A stretch of 56,815 nucleotides of DNA, from positions 1 through 56,815 of IMG/VR virus record IMGVR_UViG_3300031952_000019; one strand, given 5' to 3'. Under the pieces are notes generated by a model. It was not told where the DNA came from and did not search any database. It was given only the letters and a program-made list of their open reading frames with translations. This document shows, piece by piece, positions 1 to 6,565 of the stretch; position 1 is the first letter of the stretch, and each line of letters begins with the position of its first letter. The position numbers were made by a program, and so were the translations under genes. This DNA is from a virus.

Positions 1-274
1 ATTTTATTTGATCTCCCCTTAACGTTATTCCTTTTAACTTTGGTTCAGGGGAAATTGTGTTATGTGGAACTTGCAAGCTAAAATGCTTTCTCAATCGGTT
101 AGAAAAACCAGTCAAAAATATTCCTTTTTTGTTGATCAGATATTTTGTATATTCTGTTCTTATTTTTTTATAACCGGATTTTTTCCAAAACTCTTTTTGG
201 AACCCAAGCAATGGCTTTAGTAATTTCGGTTCATCGCAACGACTCCAAACAGGATCAATTTCTTTTATTTCCAT
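1..274 (-). CDS. Possible helicase, N-terminal part only
   Basis: This gene runs off the left edge; only its first 91 residues are present. The ATG at 274 follows an AGGAG site and overlaps the end of the upstream gene by 10 bases, as is usual in this block. The visible part is basic and aromatic-rich and ends with ITLRGDQIK, which resembles the LR-x-x-Q Q-motif found just before the Walker A region of SF2 (DEAD/DEAH) helicases. If so, the ATPase core lies outside the window and the protein would act in phage replication or recombination. The motif match is weak and the catalytic part is missing, so the function is tentative. Confidence 0.45.
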   Translation of the reverse strand, partial: MEIKEIDPVWSRCDEPKLLKPLLGFQKEFWKKSGYKKIRTEYTKYLINKKGIFLTGFSNRLRKHFSLQVPHNTISPEPKLKGITLRGDQIK

Positions 275-651
275 TTTATGTCACTCCTATCACTCCTTGG
301 CAAATGCAACCCTAACATTTCGGCACAAAGCACACAAGTAGTTCTATATTTCATAAAAATACTAACCTCATTTTTTAAAAGTATATGCCCACACATATAA
401 CATTTGCGGCGTTTTCGCCTAACAAGTCGCTTAAGAACCGCCCCGGCGGCTCTTTCCTTTGCTTCAGGTTGGTTGCTTTCTACTACTTTGTTTATAGTTG
501 TAATTGCTTTTTTTCCAGCTTTAAGTCTTTTGAACAACTCATTGGTTGCTTTGATATAAGCGGACTGACTTTCTTTTGTATTGCTAAGGAAGTCTCGGCA
601 ATCGTCTCTGTAAGACACAAGTTCATCGTCCGGTATGTATTTTAATAACAT
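265..651 (-). CDS. Unknown protein with C-terminal zinc-finger motif
   Basis: The 128-residue product has a helical, charged N-terminal half and a C-terminal pair of knuckles, CYMCGH and CVLC, separated by about 20 residues. This is a classic four-ligand zinc-ribbon arrangement. A very basic patch (LVRRKRRK) lies just before the first knuckle and could bind nucleic acid. The ATG follows a GGAGG site. I do not recognise the family. It belongs to the minus-strand early block, upstream of the possible helicase. Confidence 0.8.
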   Translation of the reverse strand: MLLKYIPDDELVSYRDDCRDFLSNTKESQSAYIKATNELFKRLKAGKKAITTINKVVESNQPEAKERAAGAVLKRLVRRKRRKCYMCGHILLKNEVSIFMKYRTTCVLCAEMLGLHLPRSDRSDIKWK

Positions 652-676
652 TTTACGTCCTCCAACAGGATGATAG

Positions 677-826
677 TTAAAATGGTCTTGAGATAAAAAG
701 CAACACTATTGCCACCAAAATAATTAAAGCCGCCTTGACAGCCATTCTGTGATGTTTTACAATACGTTTACGAGCAAGATAATACTGCGCAATGTCATTT
801 CTTAATTTTAGATCATTTGTATTCAT
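677..826 (-). CDS. Small single-pass membrane protein
   Basis: The 49-residue product starts MNTNDLKLRND, continues with a basic stretch rich in R, K and H, and then has one strong hydrophobic segment (ALIILVAIVLLFI) at the C-terminus. The positive-inside rule predicts an N-terminus in the cytoplasm. Its ATG overlaps the stop of the upstream gene (ATGA), which supports translational coupling even though the Shine-Dalgarno site (AAAGAAG) is weak. No family is recognised. Small membrane proteins of this kind are common in phage early regions. Confidence 0.65.
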   Translation of the reverse strand: MNTNDLKLRNDIAQYYLARKRIVKHHRMAVKAALIILVAIVLLFISRPF

Positions 827-1035
827 TTTGTTTCTTCTTTAAGTTTTTTTAATGCTTCTGCGGAACATTTATTACAATAACCGTGACTCCAACCATATTG
901 TTCTTCTCCATCTTTGATATTATAACATTCCTGACACATCAAACACACACTAACAATTATACTTAATCCGGTCTTGTCATTCATGTACCGGAGCATGGTG
1001 TCAATTAGTTTTTCATTTTTATATGTTACCTTCAT
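823..1035 (-). CDS. Small zinc-binding protein, SHGYC-x-x-C type
   Basis: The 70-residue product carries CLMCQEC and, about 20 residues on, WSHGYCNKC. This resembles the short cysteine motif (C-x2-C ... HG-[IY]-C-x2-C) appended to some histidine kinases and response regulators, presumably a zinc site. The ATG at 1035 was chosen because AGGAGG precedes it; an upstream TTG in frame at 1059 has no such site. The function is unknown. Confidence 0.7.
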   Translation of the reverse strand: MKVTYKNEKLIDTMLRYMNDKTGLSIIVSVCLMCQECYNIKDGEEQYGWSHGYCNKCSAEALKKLKEETK

Positions 1036-1195
1036 AGCAGCTTTCCTCCTTTTTGTCAATTTTATTAATTAGTGCTCTCATCCGGTGTAGGTAATGACAA
1101 TTGCCAGTTTGTTTATATCCTTCTACCAATTCCAACCACAAAACTTGTCTCTTTAACGTTAAGTGACCCTTACTGTCAAAAGTATTTTGTTCCAT
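1019..1195 (-). CDS. Small unknown protein
   Basis: The 58-residue product, starting MEQNTFDSKGHL, is charged and mostly helical with no clear motif. The start at 1195 is chosen because AAGAGGT lies upstream; the longer in-frame start at 1231 does not have one. Its end overlaps the start of the next minus-strand gene by 17 bases. No family is recognised. Confidence 0.65.
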   Translation of the reverse strand: MEQNTFDSKGHLTLKRQVLWLELVEGYKQTGNCHYLHRMRALINKIDKKEESCYEGNI

Positions 1196-1209
1196 GGTGT
1201 TACCTCTTT

Positions 1210-1512
1210 TTATTCCTCTTTTATTAGGCATATAGAAAGTGTGTATCTTTGAATATTAGAACACCATACATCCCATCCAGCATATTGTGGAAATTCAATC
1301 CAAGTATCTCCTGTTTTTTTCTTATGTAGATGCAAAGATTGCCCAGTAGTAGAAATTACTATACCGGGAAATATCCCTGATGATGTCGCAGATACATCAC
1401 AATATTTGCTTTTGAGATCAATGCACAAAGCAACTATATATTCACCGTCTATTCTTATCCAACCATTATTAACAATTGGTGCTCCTTGTTTGGTTTTTTT
1501 AATTTTTAGCAT
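1210..1512 (-). CDS. Unknown small protein, probably beta-rich
   Basis: The 100-residue product begins MLKIKKTKQG and has alternating hydrophobic residues and several tryptophans (GDTWIEFPQYAGWDVW), suggesting a small beta-sheet fold. The ATG at 1512 has the initiation region AAGGAGAAATAAAATG, which recurs in this block; an ATG 18 bases earlier lacks it. There is no recognised family. Confidence 0.7.
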   Translation of the reverse strand: MLKIKKTKQGAPIVNNGWIRIDGEYIVALCIDLKSKYCDVSATSSGIFPGIVISTTGQSLHLHKKKTGDTWIEFPQYAGWDVWCSNIQRYTLSICLIKEE

Positions 1513-1513
1513 T

Positions 1514-1732
1514 TTATTTCTCCTTTTCAATCTTGAATTTATTCAAGATTGATAATGCTAATCCATGGAATTGTTTTCCTTTTCTAAAGTAAAAAAAGAA
1601 TCTTCTTGCCGCATATTCAGAACTTAAATTGTAAACATACTTTTTAAAATTATCATATTCATTGACAATACAAACAGATATCTCAATCACCCCATTGTAA
1701 TCTTTAATGGTGCTCTTATGTATTAAATACAT
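1514..1732 (-). CDS. Unknown small protein
   Basis: The 72-residue product begins MYLIHKSTIKDYNG and contains an aromatic and basic stretch (AARRFFFYFRKGK). The ATG follows AAGGAG with a normal spacing. The gene starts inside the tail of the upstream gene (17-base overlap) and its stop lies just before the next start, consistent with one transcript. The function is unknown. Confidence 0.7.
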   Translation of the reverse strand: MYLIHKSTIKDYNGVIEISVCIVNEYDNFKKYVYNLSSEYAARRFFFYFRKGKQFHGLALSILNKFKIEKEK

Positions 1733-2102
1733 TGGTTTCTCCTTCCGAAAGGTTAAACCCTAATTCTTTTATAAGATTGATAAGGTCTCCAAAGTAATAC
1801 TGGATGTTGTAGTATCCTTCTCCATGACCTTTTTCATACGCTTTGACATATAGGATTTCTGCTTTCTTATTTCTACTTACTCCATATTCCTTAAAAAGAT
1901 CTTCCTTGAATAATTTTTCCAAACGATAATTTTCGTCTCGATATGCGGTGGCATGTTTTTGATATTCTTCAAATTCTGTATTGTATTTTTTTAACTCGTT
2001 TAAATATGCGCGAGCTTCTTTAGACGTGCAATTTAATTTTAATCCCGGTCGTTGTGGTTTTTTAGGGTATTTCATCTTGTTTTCATAGTCTTTGTAATTC
2101 AT
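1716..2102 (-). CDS. Unknown charged, helical protein
   Basis: The 128-residue product is lysine-, glutamate- and tyrosine-rich, with a proline-containing N-terminus (YPKKPQRPGLKL) followed by long predicted helices. The C-terminal part (YYNIQYYFGDLINLIKELGF) looks like a compact helical domain. The ATG has the shared initiation region GGAGAAATAAAATG. No family is recognised. Confidence 0.7.
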   Translation of the reverse strand: MNYKDYENKMKYPKKPQRPGLKLNCTSKEARAYLNELKKYNTEFEEYQKHATAYRDENYRLEKLFKEDLFKEYGVSRNKKAEILYVKAYEKGHGEGYYNIQYYFGDLINLIKELGFNLSEGETNVFNT

Positions 2103-2113
2103 TTTATTTCTCC

Positions 2114-2494
2114 TTATATTTCACATTCCGTTATAAACGTTTTTAGTTCATTGAAAATCTTTTCAATAATGTTGTTTTTATAACCCATTTTCTTGTAATA
2201 TTGTTTGATTAAGCTTTTGCTAATGCAATTGTATTTTTTTGTTGTTAACTCTTGGAGAGTTGTTTCGTCGCCATTTAAAATCAAGTCAACCATCTTTTTT
2301 GCTTCAATTGACAACATTTCGGACAATTGCTTGACGAGTAAAACATCTTCGGCATTTTTTCTTTTTGATGGCAAAATAAAAGCATTTACTTCTTTGTCAG
2401 ATTCAATTGTGTTATATTCTATGCAATCATAATGAAACATGTTGGCCGCGATCAACCAATCGTACTCAACTATACCTTTACCATGTCCGCTCAT
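2114..2494 (-). CDS. Unknown helical protein
   Basis: The 126-residue product starts MSGHGKGIVEYDWL and is mainly helical, with a lysine-rich middle (TTKKYNCISKSLIKQYYKKM). The ATG follows AAGGAGAAAGCAT. It lies 11 bases from the next gene in the same direction. No domain is recognised. Confidence 0.7.
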   Translation of the reverse strand: MSGHGKGIVEYDWLIAANMFHYDCIEYNTIESDKEVNAFILPSKRKNAEDVLLVKQLSEMLSIEAKKMVDLILNGDETTLQELTTKKYNCISKSLIKQYYKKMGYKNNIIEKIFNELKTFITECEI

Positions 2495-2534
2495 ATGCTT
2501 TCTCCTTTTATTTCAATTGTATTTTCTCTAATAA

Positions 2535-2804
2535 TTATGAATGTTTTACATGAAATTTCTTTTCCCATTTAGAACTTCCCGGGCAGCATTCTGTGTGCCG
2601 AAAAAGATTTCCCCCATCTATTTTATGCTTTCCAATGTAGATATAATCCAGGTATCTCCCACACTCTATTTTTTTTAGTTTCTTTTTAGACTTTATCTTT
2701 TTTAAAGTCTTGTCCAATGGCTTGTCGCAGACAAAACAATTTTCGTCCGAAGAAACTATATGCAGCCATTTATCCGGTTTACTTTTCCTTTTCAATAGTG
2801 TCAT
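2535..2804 (-). CDS. Basic Cys-containing protein, possibly zinc-binding
   Basis: The 89-residue product is strongly basic (KKIKSKKKLKK) and has CFVC near residue 23, then a single C, then HTECC near residue 72. Together these could form a zinc site in a small nucleic-acid-binding protein. The ATG follows AGGGAG. Its start lies within the last 26 bases of the ribbon-helix-helix gene, so the two are probably co-translated. Confidence 0.65.
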   Translation of the reverse strand: MTLLKRKSKPDKWLHIVSSDENCFVCDKPLDKTLKKIKSKKKLKKIECGRYLDYIYIGKHKIDGGNLFRHTECCPGSSKWEKKFHVKHS

Positions 2805-2946
2805 TATTTTTCTCCCTAAAAAAGTTGTTAATGATTAACGTCAACATGTTTGAGACTGTTCTTTGTTCTTCCTTCGCCATTACTTCCACTTCTTCAACAA
2901 CACTTTTTTTGAGATAAACTCCCTTTACCAATTTTTTTTCTTTCAT
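2779..2946 (-). CDS. Ribbon-helix-helix (Arc/CopG-like) DNA-binding protein
   Basis: The 55-residue product has the plan of a ribbon-helix-helix repressor: a short beta strand (KGVYLKKSV), helix A (VVEEVEVMAKEE), a turn, and helix B (TVSNMLTLIINNFF). Such proteins dimerise and bind operators through the beta strand. It starts at an ATG preceded by GGAGGAAATAAA and overlaps the upstream stop (ATGA). It is the only evident transcription regulator on the minus strand and might act on the leader elements near 4.5 and 5.9 kb, but that link is inference. Confidence 0.7.
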   Translation of the reverse strand: MKEKKLVKGVYLKKSVVEEVEVMAKEEQRTVSNMLTLIINNFFREKNNDTIEKEK

Positions 2947-3431
2947 TTTATTTCCTCCAATTTATTGCTAATATAAATACACAAAGAGTAATCAGGGTAA
3001 TTGAGGCAGCCAGGACAGTGAGAACAATCGGGGGTAAATTCGTCGATTGGTGGTGACATTAAGTGTGTTTTTACTTCCTCTGCATTCATTGGTAATGTTC
3101 TTTCCATCATTTTATCCTCCTTTATTTTATAGAATTCAAAGATATATGCATCCGTTTCCATTATGGGAAAATAAGGATTATTTTCCTGCGAACCATCATG
3201 CCATAAATATATTGGTTGATCGGCGTGGTCATAAAACCATTTTTTTGCCACTTCAAAATCTTCAAAGTCAGATACTTTTTTTTCTGAAATCAAATTTTCT
3301 GATTGTACATATTCGGCTCTTGTTATGTGCCAATGTTTTGTTTTAAATAGTTGTTTAAGTTTTTCTAAAAATATAGGATTGTATGTTTCTTGGTAAGCTT
3401 CACAATACATTGCAAATAAGTTTGTATTCAT
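2943..3431 (-). CDS. Unknown protein with C-terminal cysteine cluster
   Basis: The 162-residue product has a globular body with many aromatic residues and a C-terminal cluster CSHCPGC followed by a single C about ten residues later, which may hold zinc. The ATG follows a GGGGG run in the same AAATAAAATG context used by its neighbours. It overlaps genes on both sides by four bases, so it sits in the middle of a coupled operon. I do not recognise it. Confidence 0.7.
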   Translation of the reverse strand: MNTNLFAMYCEAYQETYNPIFLEKLKQLFKTKHWHITRAEYVQSENLISEKKVSDFEDFEVAKKWFYDHADQPIYLWHDGSQENNPYFPIMETDAYIFEFYKIKEDKMMERTLPMNAEEVKTHLMSPPIDEFTPDCSHCPGCLNYPDYSLCIYISNKLEEIK

Positions 3432-3676
3432 TTTATTTCCCCCTTTACTTTAAATTGTAAGCGTTTTTTCATTAAGCGTTTCTGAAAAAGTTTTTCTTTA
3501 GAACGACAGAAAAGTGGTTCTTGCTTCTCAAACTGAATACGTTTTCTCTTCAAGGCTTCAAACAAAGTTTCTCCTTCGCAAATTAGAAAAGTGGTTCCAG
3601 TAAATTTATCGGTGTACATTGGGAGGGGGGTTTTTTCTTTCCTTTCTTGCCAACCGTTAAAAATCAAGTTTTTCAT
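3428..3676 (-). CDS. Small basic unknown protein
   Basis: The 82-residue product begins MKNLIFNGWQERKEK and ends in a run of lysines and arginines (KRLMKKRLQFKVKGEIK), suggesting contact with nucleic acid or another acidic partner. An AAAGGA site precedes the ATG at a slightly long spacing. No domain is recognised. Confidence 0.65.
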   Translation of the reverse strand: MKNLIFNGWQERKEKTPLPMYTDKFTGTTFLICEGETLFEALKRKRIQFEKQEPLFCRSKEKLFQKRLMKKRLQFKVKGEIK

Positions 3677-3692
3677 AAATTTAATCCTTTCA

Positions 3693-4127
3693 TTAAATGT
3701 TTAACTCTTTTATTTTTTTATCATATTCTTCCTTTGTCATTTTTACGTTGCAAATTTCATATTGTCCATTTTTGACCCCTGAGCAGAAAGAGCATTTGAA
3801 GCAACCAAAACAAAAAGAACATTCGGAACAGGAAGAACATTCAGAGCAATGAGAGCAATTAGAACAATTAGAGCAATGAGAGCAATTAGAACAATGAGAA
3901 CAATCAGAGCAATGAGAACAATTGATACAATTGGCACTCCAAGAACACCAAGAACAACCAGAACAACCAGAACAATCCGAGCAATTGGAACAATTAAAGC
4001 AATCGGCACAAATAACACAACCAGAACAATTGGAGCAATTAGAACCATAGGACTTTTGGTCCAATGATAATGTATAATTTTGTATTTCTTTTAAATTCAT
4101 TGACAATATCTCTTTTTTTGTTTTCAT
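3693..4127 (-). CDS. Cysteine-every-third-residue repeat protein
   Basis: The 144-residue product has a 28-residue leader, then 29 consecutive triplets (residues 29-115) of form x-x-Cys. Of these, 28 end in cysteine and one (SWS) does not; most triplets begin with serine (SNC, SHC, SGC, SEC). A charged tail (MTKEEYDKKIKELNI) follows. The ATG has an AGGAGG site and overlaps the upstream gene (ATGA), so it is a real operon member. Such regular cysteine spacing could form a stacked helix or coil that is disulphide-linked or binds metal (zinc or iron-sulphur). I know no defined function for such a protein. Confidence 0.8.
   Translation of the reverse strand: MKTKKEILSMNLKEIQNYTLSLDQKSYGSNCSNCSGCVICADCFNCSNCSDCSGCSGCSWCSWSANCINCSHCSDCSHCSNCSHCSNCSNCSHCSECSSCSECSFCFGCFKCSFCSGVKNGQYEICNVKMTKEEYDKKIKELNI
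3783..4043 (-). repeat. 9-bp coding tandem repeat (x-x-Cys units)
   Basis: About 29 degenerate copies of a 9-base unit lie end to end and encode the x-x-Cys triplets. The second codon position varies more than the flanking ones, as expected when slippage creates copies and selection keeps the cysteine. The same repeat gives apparent open frames on the other strand and in other frames, which I treat as shadows. Confidence 0.85.
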
Positions 4128-4417
4128 TTTTGTTGCCTCCTGTTTGATAGATTATTGATATTATCAACGATAATTTGTAGTTTCTGGCACTCCACATTAT
4201 AAGCAGCAAAATCTTTGTGGCTTAACCCGCTCTTATAGTGTGATGCATATGTACTCGTCGATGCAATCCGGTAGGGCGTATGTCCGCGGTATACTTTTTT
4301 CTCGTCGTGCACAATGGCAATGGAAGCAACTATGCGATGCATATAGCCACTACCGATATTTCTGCCTCTCCGATGTACAAGCACACTCTTTTCTCCATCT
4401 TTTAATATGTAGTTCAT
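4124..4417 (-). CDS. Unknown protein, first gene after leader copy A
   Basis: The 97-residue product begins MNYILKDGEKSVLV and is basic, with several serine/tyrosine-rich turns (STSTYASHYKSG). The ATG at 4417 is preceded by GGAGG; a longer in-frame start at 4501 would lie inside the repeated leader element and has no ribosome site, so I reject it. It is the first gene downstream of leader copy A. No family is recognised. Confidence 0.7.
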   Translation of the reverse strand: MNYILKDGEKSVLVHRRGRNIGSGYMHRIVASIAIVHDEKKVYRGHTPYRIASTSTYASHYKSGLSHKDFAAYNVECQKLQIIVDNINNLSNRRQQK

Positions 4418-4452
4418 TTTTGTTACCTCCATTAAGTTTATTTGTTTTAATT

Positions 4453-4552
4453 CTTTGAAAAGCTTGCTTGGTTTAAACTCTCTTGCTCCTGCTTTCTTCA
4501 AGACCTATTCAATTTTAAAAGAACATTATTCTCTTTTCTTGATTATATTATA
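4453..4552 (-). repeat. Promoter/leader element, copy A
   Basis: This 100-base stretch is repeated at 5841-5938. Over the last ~70 bases (minus-strand 5' side) the two copies differ at only three positions. Read on the minus strand it begins with TATAAT (4547-4552), a perfect -10 box, followed by the conserved AATCAAGAAAAGAGAAT. No good -35 box is visible for this copy; TGCAAC at 18 bases is poor. The element lies just upstream of the gene at 4124-4417 and just after the stop of the preceding gene, so it is best read as an internal early promoter with a leader. Confidence 0.7.
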
Positions 4553-4576
4553 ATCTAGTATCCCCTTTCTGTTGCA

Positions 4577-4738
4577 TTATTTTGTTGAACAATTTTTGTA
4601 TATGGGAAGTCTTCTGAATAATTCGTTACAAGCTTCGACAAACGCATTGCAGTTTTTATGATCATTATAAGTATCTATGACGCATTTGTTGTAATACAAT
4701 ATAAATTCCATATTATTCATTTCTTCAAGTTTATTCAT
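4577..4738 (-). CDS. Small unknown protein
   Basis: The 53-residue product starts MNKLEEMNNMEF, has three spaced cysteines and is probably helical. It has a strong initiation site (AAAGGAGAAATAAAATG), the same context used by several neighbours. It lies between the small peptide gene at 4840-4920 and leader copy A. No family is recognised. Confidence 0.7.
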   Translation of the reverse strand: MNKLEEMNNMEFILYYNKCVIDTYNDHKNCNAFVEACNELFRRLPIYKNCSTK

Positions 4739-4839
4739 TTTATTTCTCCTTTTTCTGGTTTAATGCCTGATTACAGGCAGGCGGCTCTTAAATCTTTTTA
4801 ACATACCGTTTTAATTTTGTTTTGCTTATATAGTTCTTT

Positions 4840-4920
4840 TTATATTGTTTCGTATACTGTATTAAAATTTGATTTCAATAGTAAATTGGCATTTTTAAAA
4901 TCTGTGTATTGCAATATCAT
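4840..4920 (-). CDS. Possible 26-residue peptide
   Basis: A short frame (MILQYTDFKNANLLLKSNF, then seven more residues) starts 14 bases after the upstream gene ends and is preceded by an excellent TAAGGAGGGAAAAGAC site. The ribosome site is the main support; the sequence has no recognisable motif. The roughly 100 bases downstream contain only a short hairpin (4765-4778, GCCTG-ATTA-CAGGC). Confidence 0.45.
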   Translation of the reverse strand: MILQYTDFKNANLLLKSNFNTVYETI

Positions 4921-4933
4921 GTCTTTTCCCTCC

Positions 4934-5647
4934 TTAATCATTAATTCCGTAATTCGCCTCACACTGCACCTCTTTGAGGTCGCGGCGGAATTTAACCATC
5001 GGATCACTGCTGTAATGGCCACAATCACCGTGGCACCAAGTTTCGCAATAAAAACAATAACCGGATTTTATTTTACTCTGGATATCCACTTTTTCTTCCA
5101 CTTCTCTCGCTGCTTTATGGGCAGGTGCGGTTTCCCACTTTCCACGCGCCTCGTTGATTTTGATCATAATCTCATCATCGCTCTGGGTAGGCTGATCAAC
5201 ATCGTACTCCGAGGTCAAGCAGTTGCGGCATTCCGCAAGTATCTCGGCATCAGGGCGGGTAATATCACCAACCCACTCACAAAGGGAGTAATCGCCCCAT
5301 CCGCGAGAAGACAAATAAATCCTAACTTGCTTAGCGGCTTCAACAGCCTTTTCTTTGGCAATCCGATCTTGCTCCGCCTTTGCCGGATGTTTTGTCCAAT
5401 CCTCATCATTGCCAGCCCACAGGCCATTTGGATTATCTCCCAACCGGGTAAAATATTCGTGGGGAATTTGATCATATTTACCGGCTTTAACGAGAGATAC
5501 GATGCGCGTCTTTTCCGCCGGATCGGTAATACCCAAAATAGGGTTTCCGCTCATCCACAGCGTACCATCTTTTTTTATAATTACACTGGGGCCGGGAAGC
5601 GTAAATTTAATTTCATTACCTCTTACTACTCTCAAGCATCCCTTCAT
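4934..5647 (-). CDS. Unknown protein with Cys/His C-terminus, GC-rich gene
   Basis: The 237-residue product has an N-terminal beta-rich part (KGCLRVVRGNEIKFTLPGPS), a helical middle rich in alanine, lysine and glutamate, and a C-terminal CFYCETWCHGDCGHY cluster that could bind zinc. The ATG follows AAAGGAGGAC. Its base composition is unlike its neighbours: two sampled 60-base lines (5101-5160 and 5221-5280) are each 55% G+C, while flanking genes are clearly AT-rich. This suggests recent acquisition. I do not recognise the family. Confidence 0.75.
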   Translation of the reverse strand: MKGCLRVVRGNEIKFTLPGPSVIIKKDGTLWMSGNPILGITDPAEKTRIVSLVKAGKYDQIPHEYFTRLGDNPNGLWAGNDEDWTKHPAKAEQDRIAKEKAVEAAKQVRIYLSSRGWGDYSLCEWVGDITRPDAEILAECRNCLTSEYDVDQPTQSDDEIMIKINEARGKWETAPAHKAAREVEEKVDIQSKIKSGYCFYCETWCHGDCGHYSSDPMVKFRRDLKEVQCEANYGIND

Positions 5648-5704
5648 GGTTTTGTCCTCCTTTTTTGTTTAATTGTTATTTTTTGATTGATATTTAACCT
5701 TTAG

Positions 5705-5731
5705 CAACAGCTGAAGTTAATTCAACTGTTG
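5705..5731. promoter_or_regulatory. Imperfect palindrome in the leader
   Basis: CAACAG-c-TGAA-gttaa-TTCA-a-CTGTTG can form a ten-base-pair stem with one internal mismatch. It lies in the untranslated leader between promoter B and the gene at 4934-5647. It could be an operator (for example for the ribbon-helix-helix protein) or an RNA hairpin; no T-run follows on either strand, so it is not a typical terminator. Confidence 0.45.
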
Positions 5732-5826
5732 ATGAAAATTAAATCCTTGTTTACCATCCGCCCTATCAATCCCTCGCCAGTTCTGGACTTGGTTGCCTTT
5801 TGATAAGTGGTTTATGATTAATCAGC

Positions 5827-5868
5827 TTAACCTTTGCTGTCTTTGAAAAGCTTGCCTGGTGTGAACAT
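5827..5868 (-). CDS. Possible 13-residue leader peptide
   Basis: Inside leader copy B, the frame MFTPGKLFKDSKG starts at an ATG preceded by GCAGGAG, but the spacing is only three to four bases. Copy A has a two-base length difference here and no ATG at the same place, so the frame is not conserved. It may be a regulatory peptide or chance. Confidence 0.25.
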   Translation of the reverse strand: MFTPGKLFKDSKG

Positions 5869-5938
5869 TTGCTCCTGCTTCCTTCAAGACTTATTCAATT
5901 TTAAAAGAACACTATTCTCTTTTCTTGATTATATTATA
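5841..5938 (-). repeat. Promoter/leader element, copy B
   Basis: This is the second copy of the leader described at 4453-4552, 98 bases long and about 200 bases upstream of the gene at 4934-5647. It differs from copy A mainly in the CAAGCTT-proximal third and by a two-base indel. The shared part starts exactly at the -10 box, so what has been conserved is the promoter's downstream half and the 5' end of the transcript. Confidence 0.75.
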
Positions 5939-5961
5939 GCATATTTTTTTAAAAAAGTAAA
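5933..5961 (-). promoter_or_regulatory. Leftward early promoter, sigma-70 type
   Basis: On the minus strand, TTTACT (5956-5961) and TATAAT (5933-5938) are separated by 17 bases, a close match to the sigma-70 consensus. Transcription would start near 5926 and run through leader copy B into the leftward gene block. This is the best promoter visible in the window. Confidence 0.7.
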
Positions 5962-6109
5962 GCTTTTTTTTAATATTTTAAAAAATAAATAGTAATGATA
6001 TCAATAACTTAGTTTTTTTGATAAAAATAAATGACAAAAATAGCAAAAATATAGCTCAAAATAAATTTATGAACGTTAAAAAAGGCTTTATATATATGAG
6101 GAGGTAAAT

Positions 6110-6565
6110 ATGACTGGTTTTTTTCTTGGAATTAAGAACATTTTTACGTGGTTCAAAATCATTTGGAATGACCGACAATGGGATAGTTATTTTTTGCTTG
6201 TGTTGATGCAGTATAAGCTAACTTTGATGCAAAAATATTTTGAGACAAACGCTCATCATCTTGAAGCAGACAAAAACATAATAGACATTAAAATTTGCAA
6301 GAATCTTTTGAAGCGATTGGCAGAGGACGATTATTATAAAAATGTGTTTTTATTCCACGATGAAAAGTGGGGAAAACTCAACATCACTTTTGAAGACGAC
6401 AACAGAATTTCCATCACTAGGAAGAATTGTGTAACGGAGCAAGAAAAGAAAGAAGAAAAGAAAGAAGCGATTAATTTGCGCGACAAAGAAGCATTGCTAA
6501 TTGACCAGGACTTGAATTTATTGTTCAAGATCATGAGAAAACAAATTAAACATTGGTGGGATTAG
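6110..6565 (+). CDS. Unknown phage protein, first rightward gene
   Basis: The 151-residue product has an N-terminal IWNDRQWDSYFLL motif followed by a long helix, and a C-terminal charged stretch (EQEKKEEKKEA). Short phage proteins with a similar W-x-D-R-x-W-D signature occur in many tailed phages, but I cannot assign a function. The ATG is preceded by GAGGAGG, the strongest ribosome site in the region. It opens the rightward operon. Confidence 0.75.
   Translation: MTGFFLGIKNIFTWFKIIWNDRQWDSYFLLVLMQYKLTLMQKYFETNAHHLEADKNIIDIKICKNLLKRLAEDDYYKNVFLFHDEKWGKLNITFEDDNRISITRKNCVTEQEKKEEKKEAINLRDKEALLIDQDLNLLFKIMRKQIKHWWD

Larger units (their letters stand above)
5648..6109. promoter_or_regulatory. 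Divergent control region between early blocks
   Basis: This 460-base gap separates leftward from rightward genes. From left to right it contains an imperfect palindrome (5705-5731), leader copy B with a tiny leader frame, a good leftward promoter (5933-5961), and about 150 bases of very AT-rich DNA with A and T runs that may be bent. A strong Shine-Dalgarno site (GAGGAGG) precedes the first rightward gene at 6110. I could not identify a convincing rightward promoter. Confidence 0.6.

Noticed and set aside
3743-4067. Open frames of simple hydrophobic or basic repeats in other frames of the cysteine-repeat gene
   Set aside because: They are by-products of the 9-base repeat, lacking ribosome sites.
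4765-4778. Short hairpin GCCTG-ATTA-CAGGC as a terminator
   Set aside because: Only five base pairs and no T-run on either side.
4817-5686. A 289-codon open frame on the plus strand, opposite the gene at 4934-5647
   Set aside because: The minus-strand gene has a strong AAAGGAGG site and fits the operon; the plus frame has no ribosome site and is probably held open by the GC-rich codons of the true gene.
6018-6046. TTGATA as a -35 box of a rightward promoter
   Set aside because: No acceptable -10 box lies 16-18 bases downstream (TAGCAA is poor).
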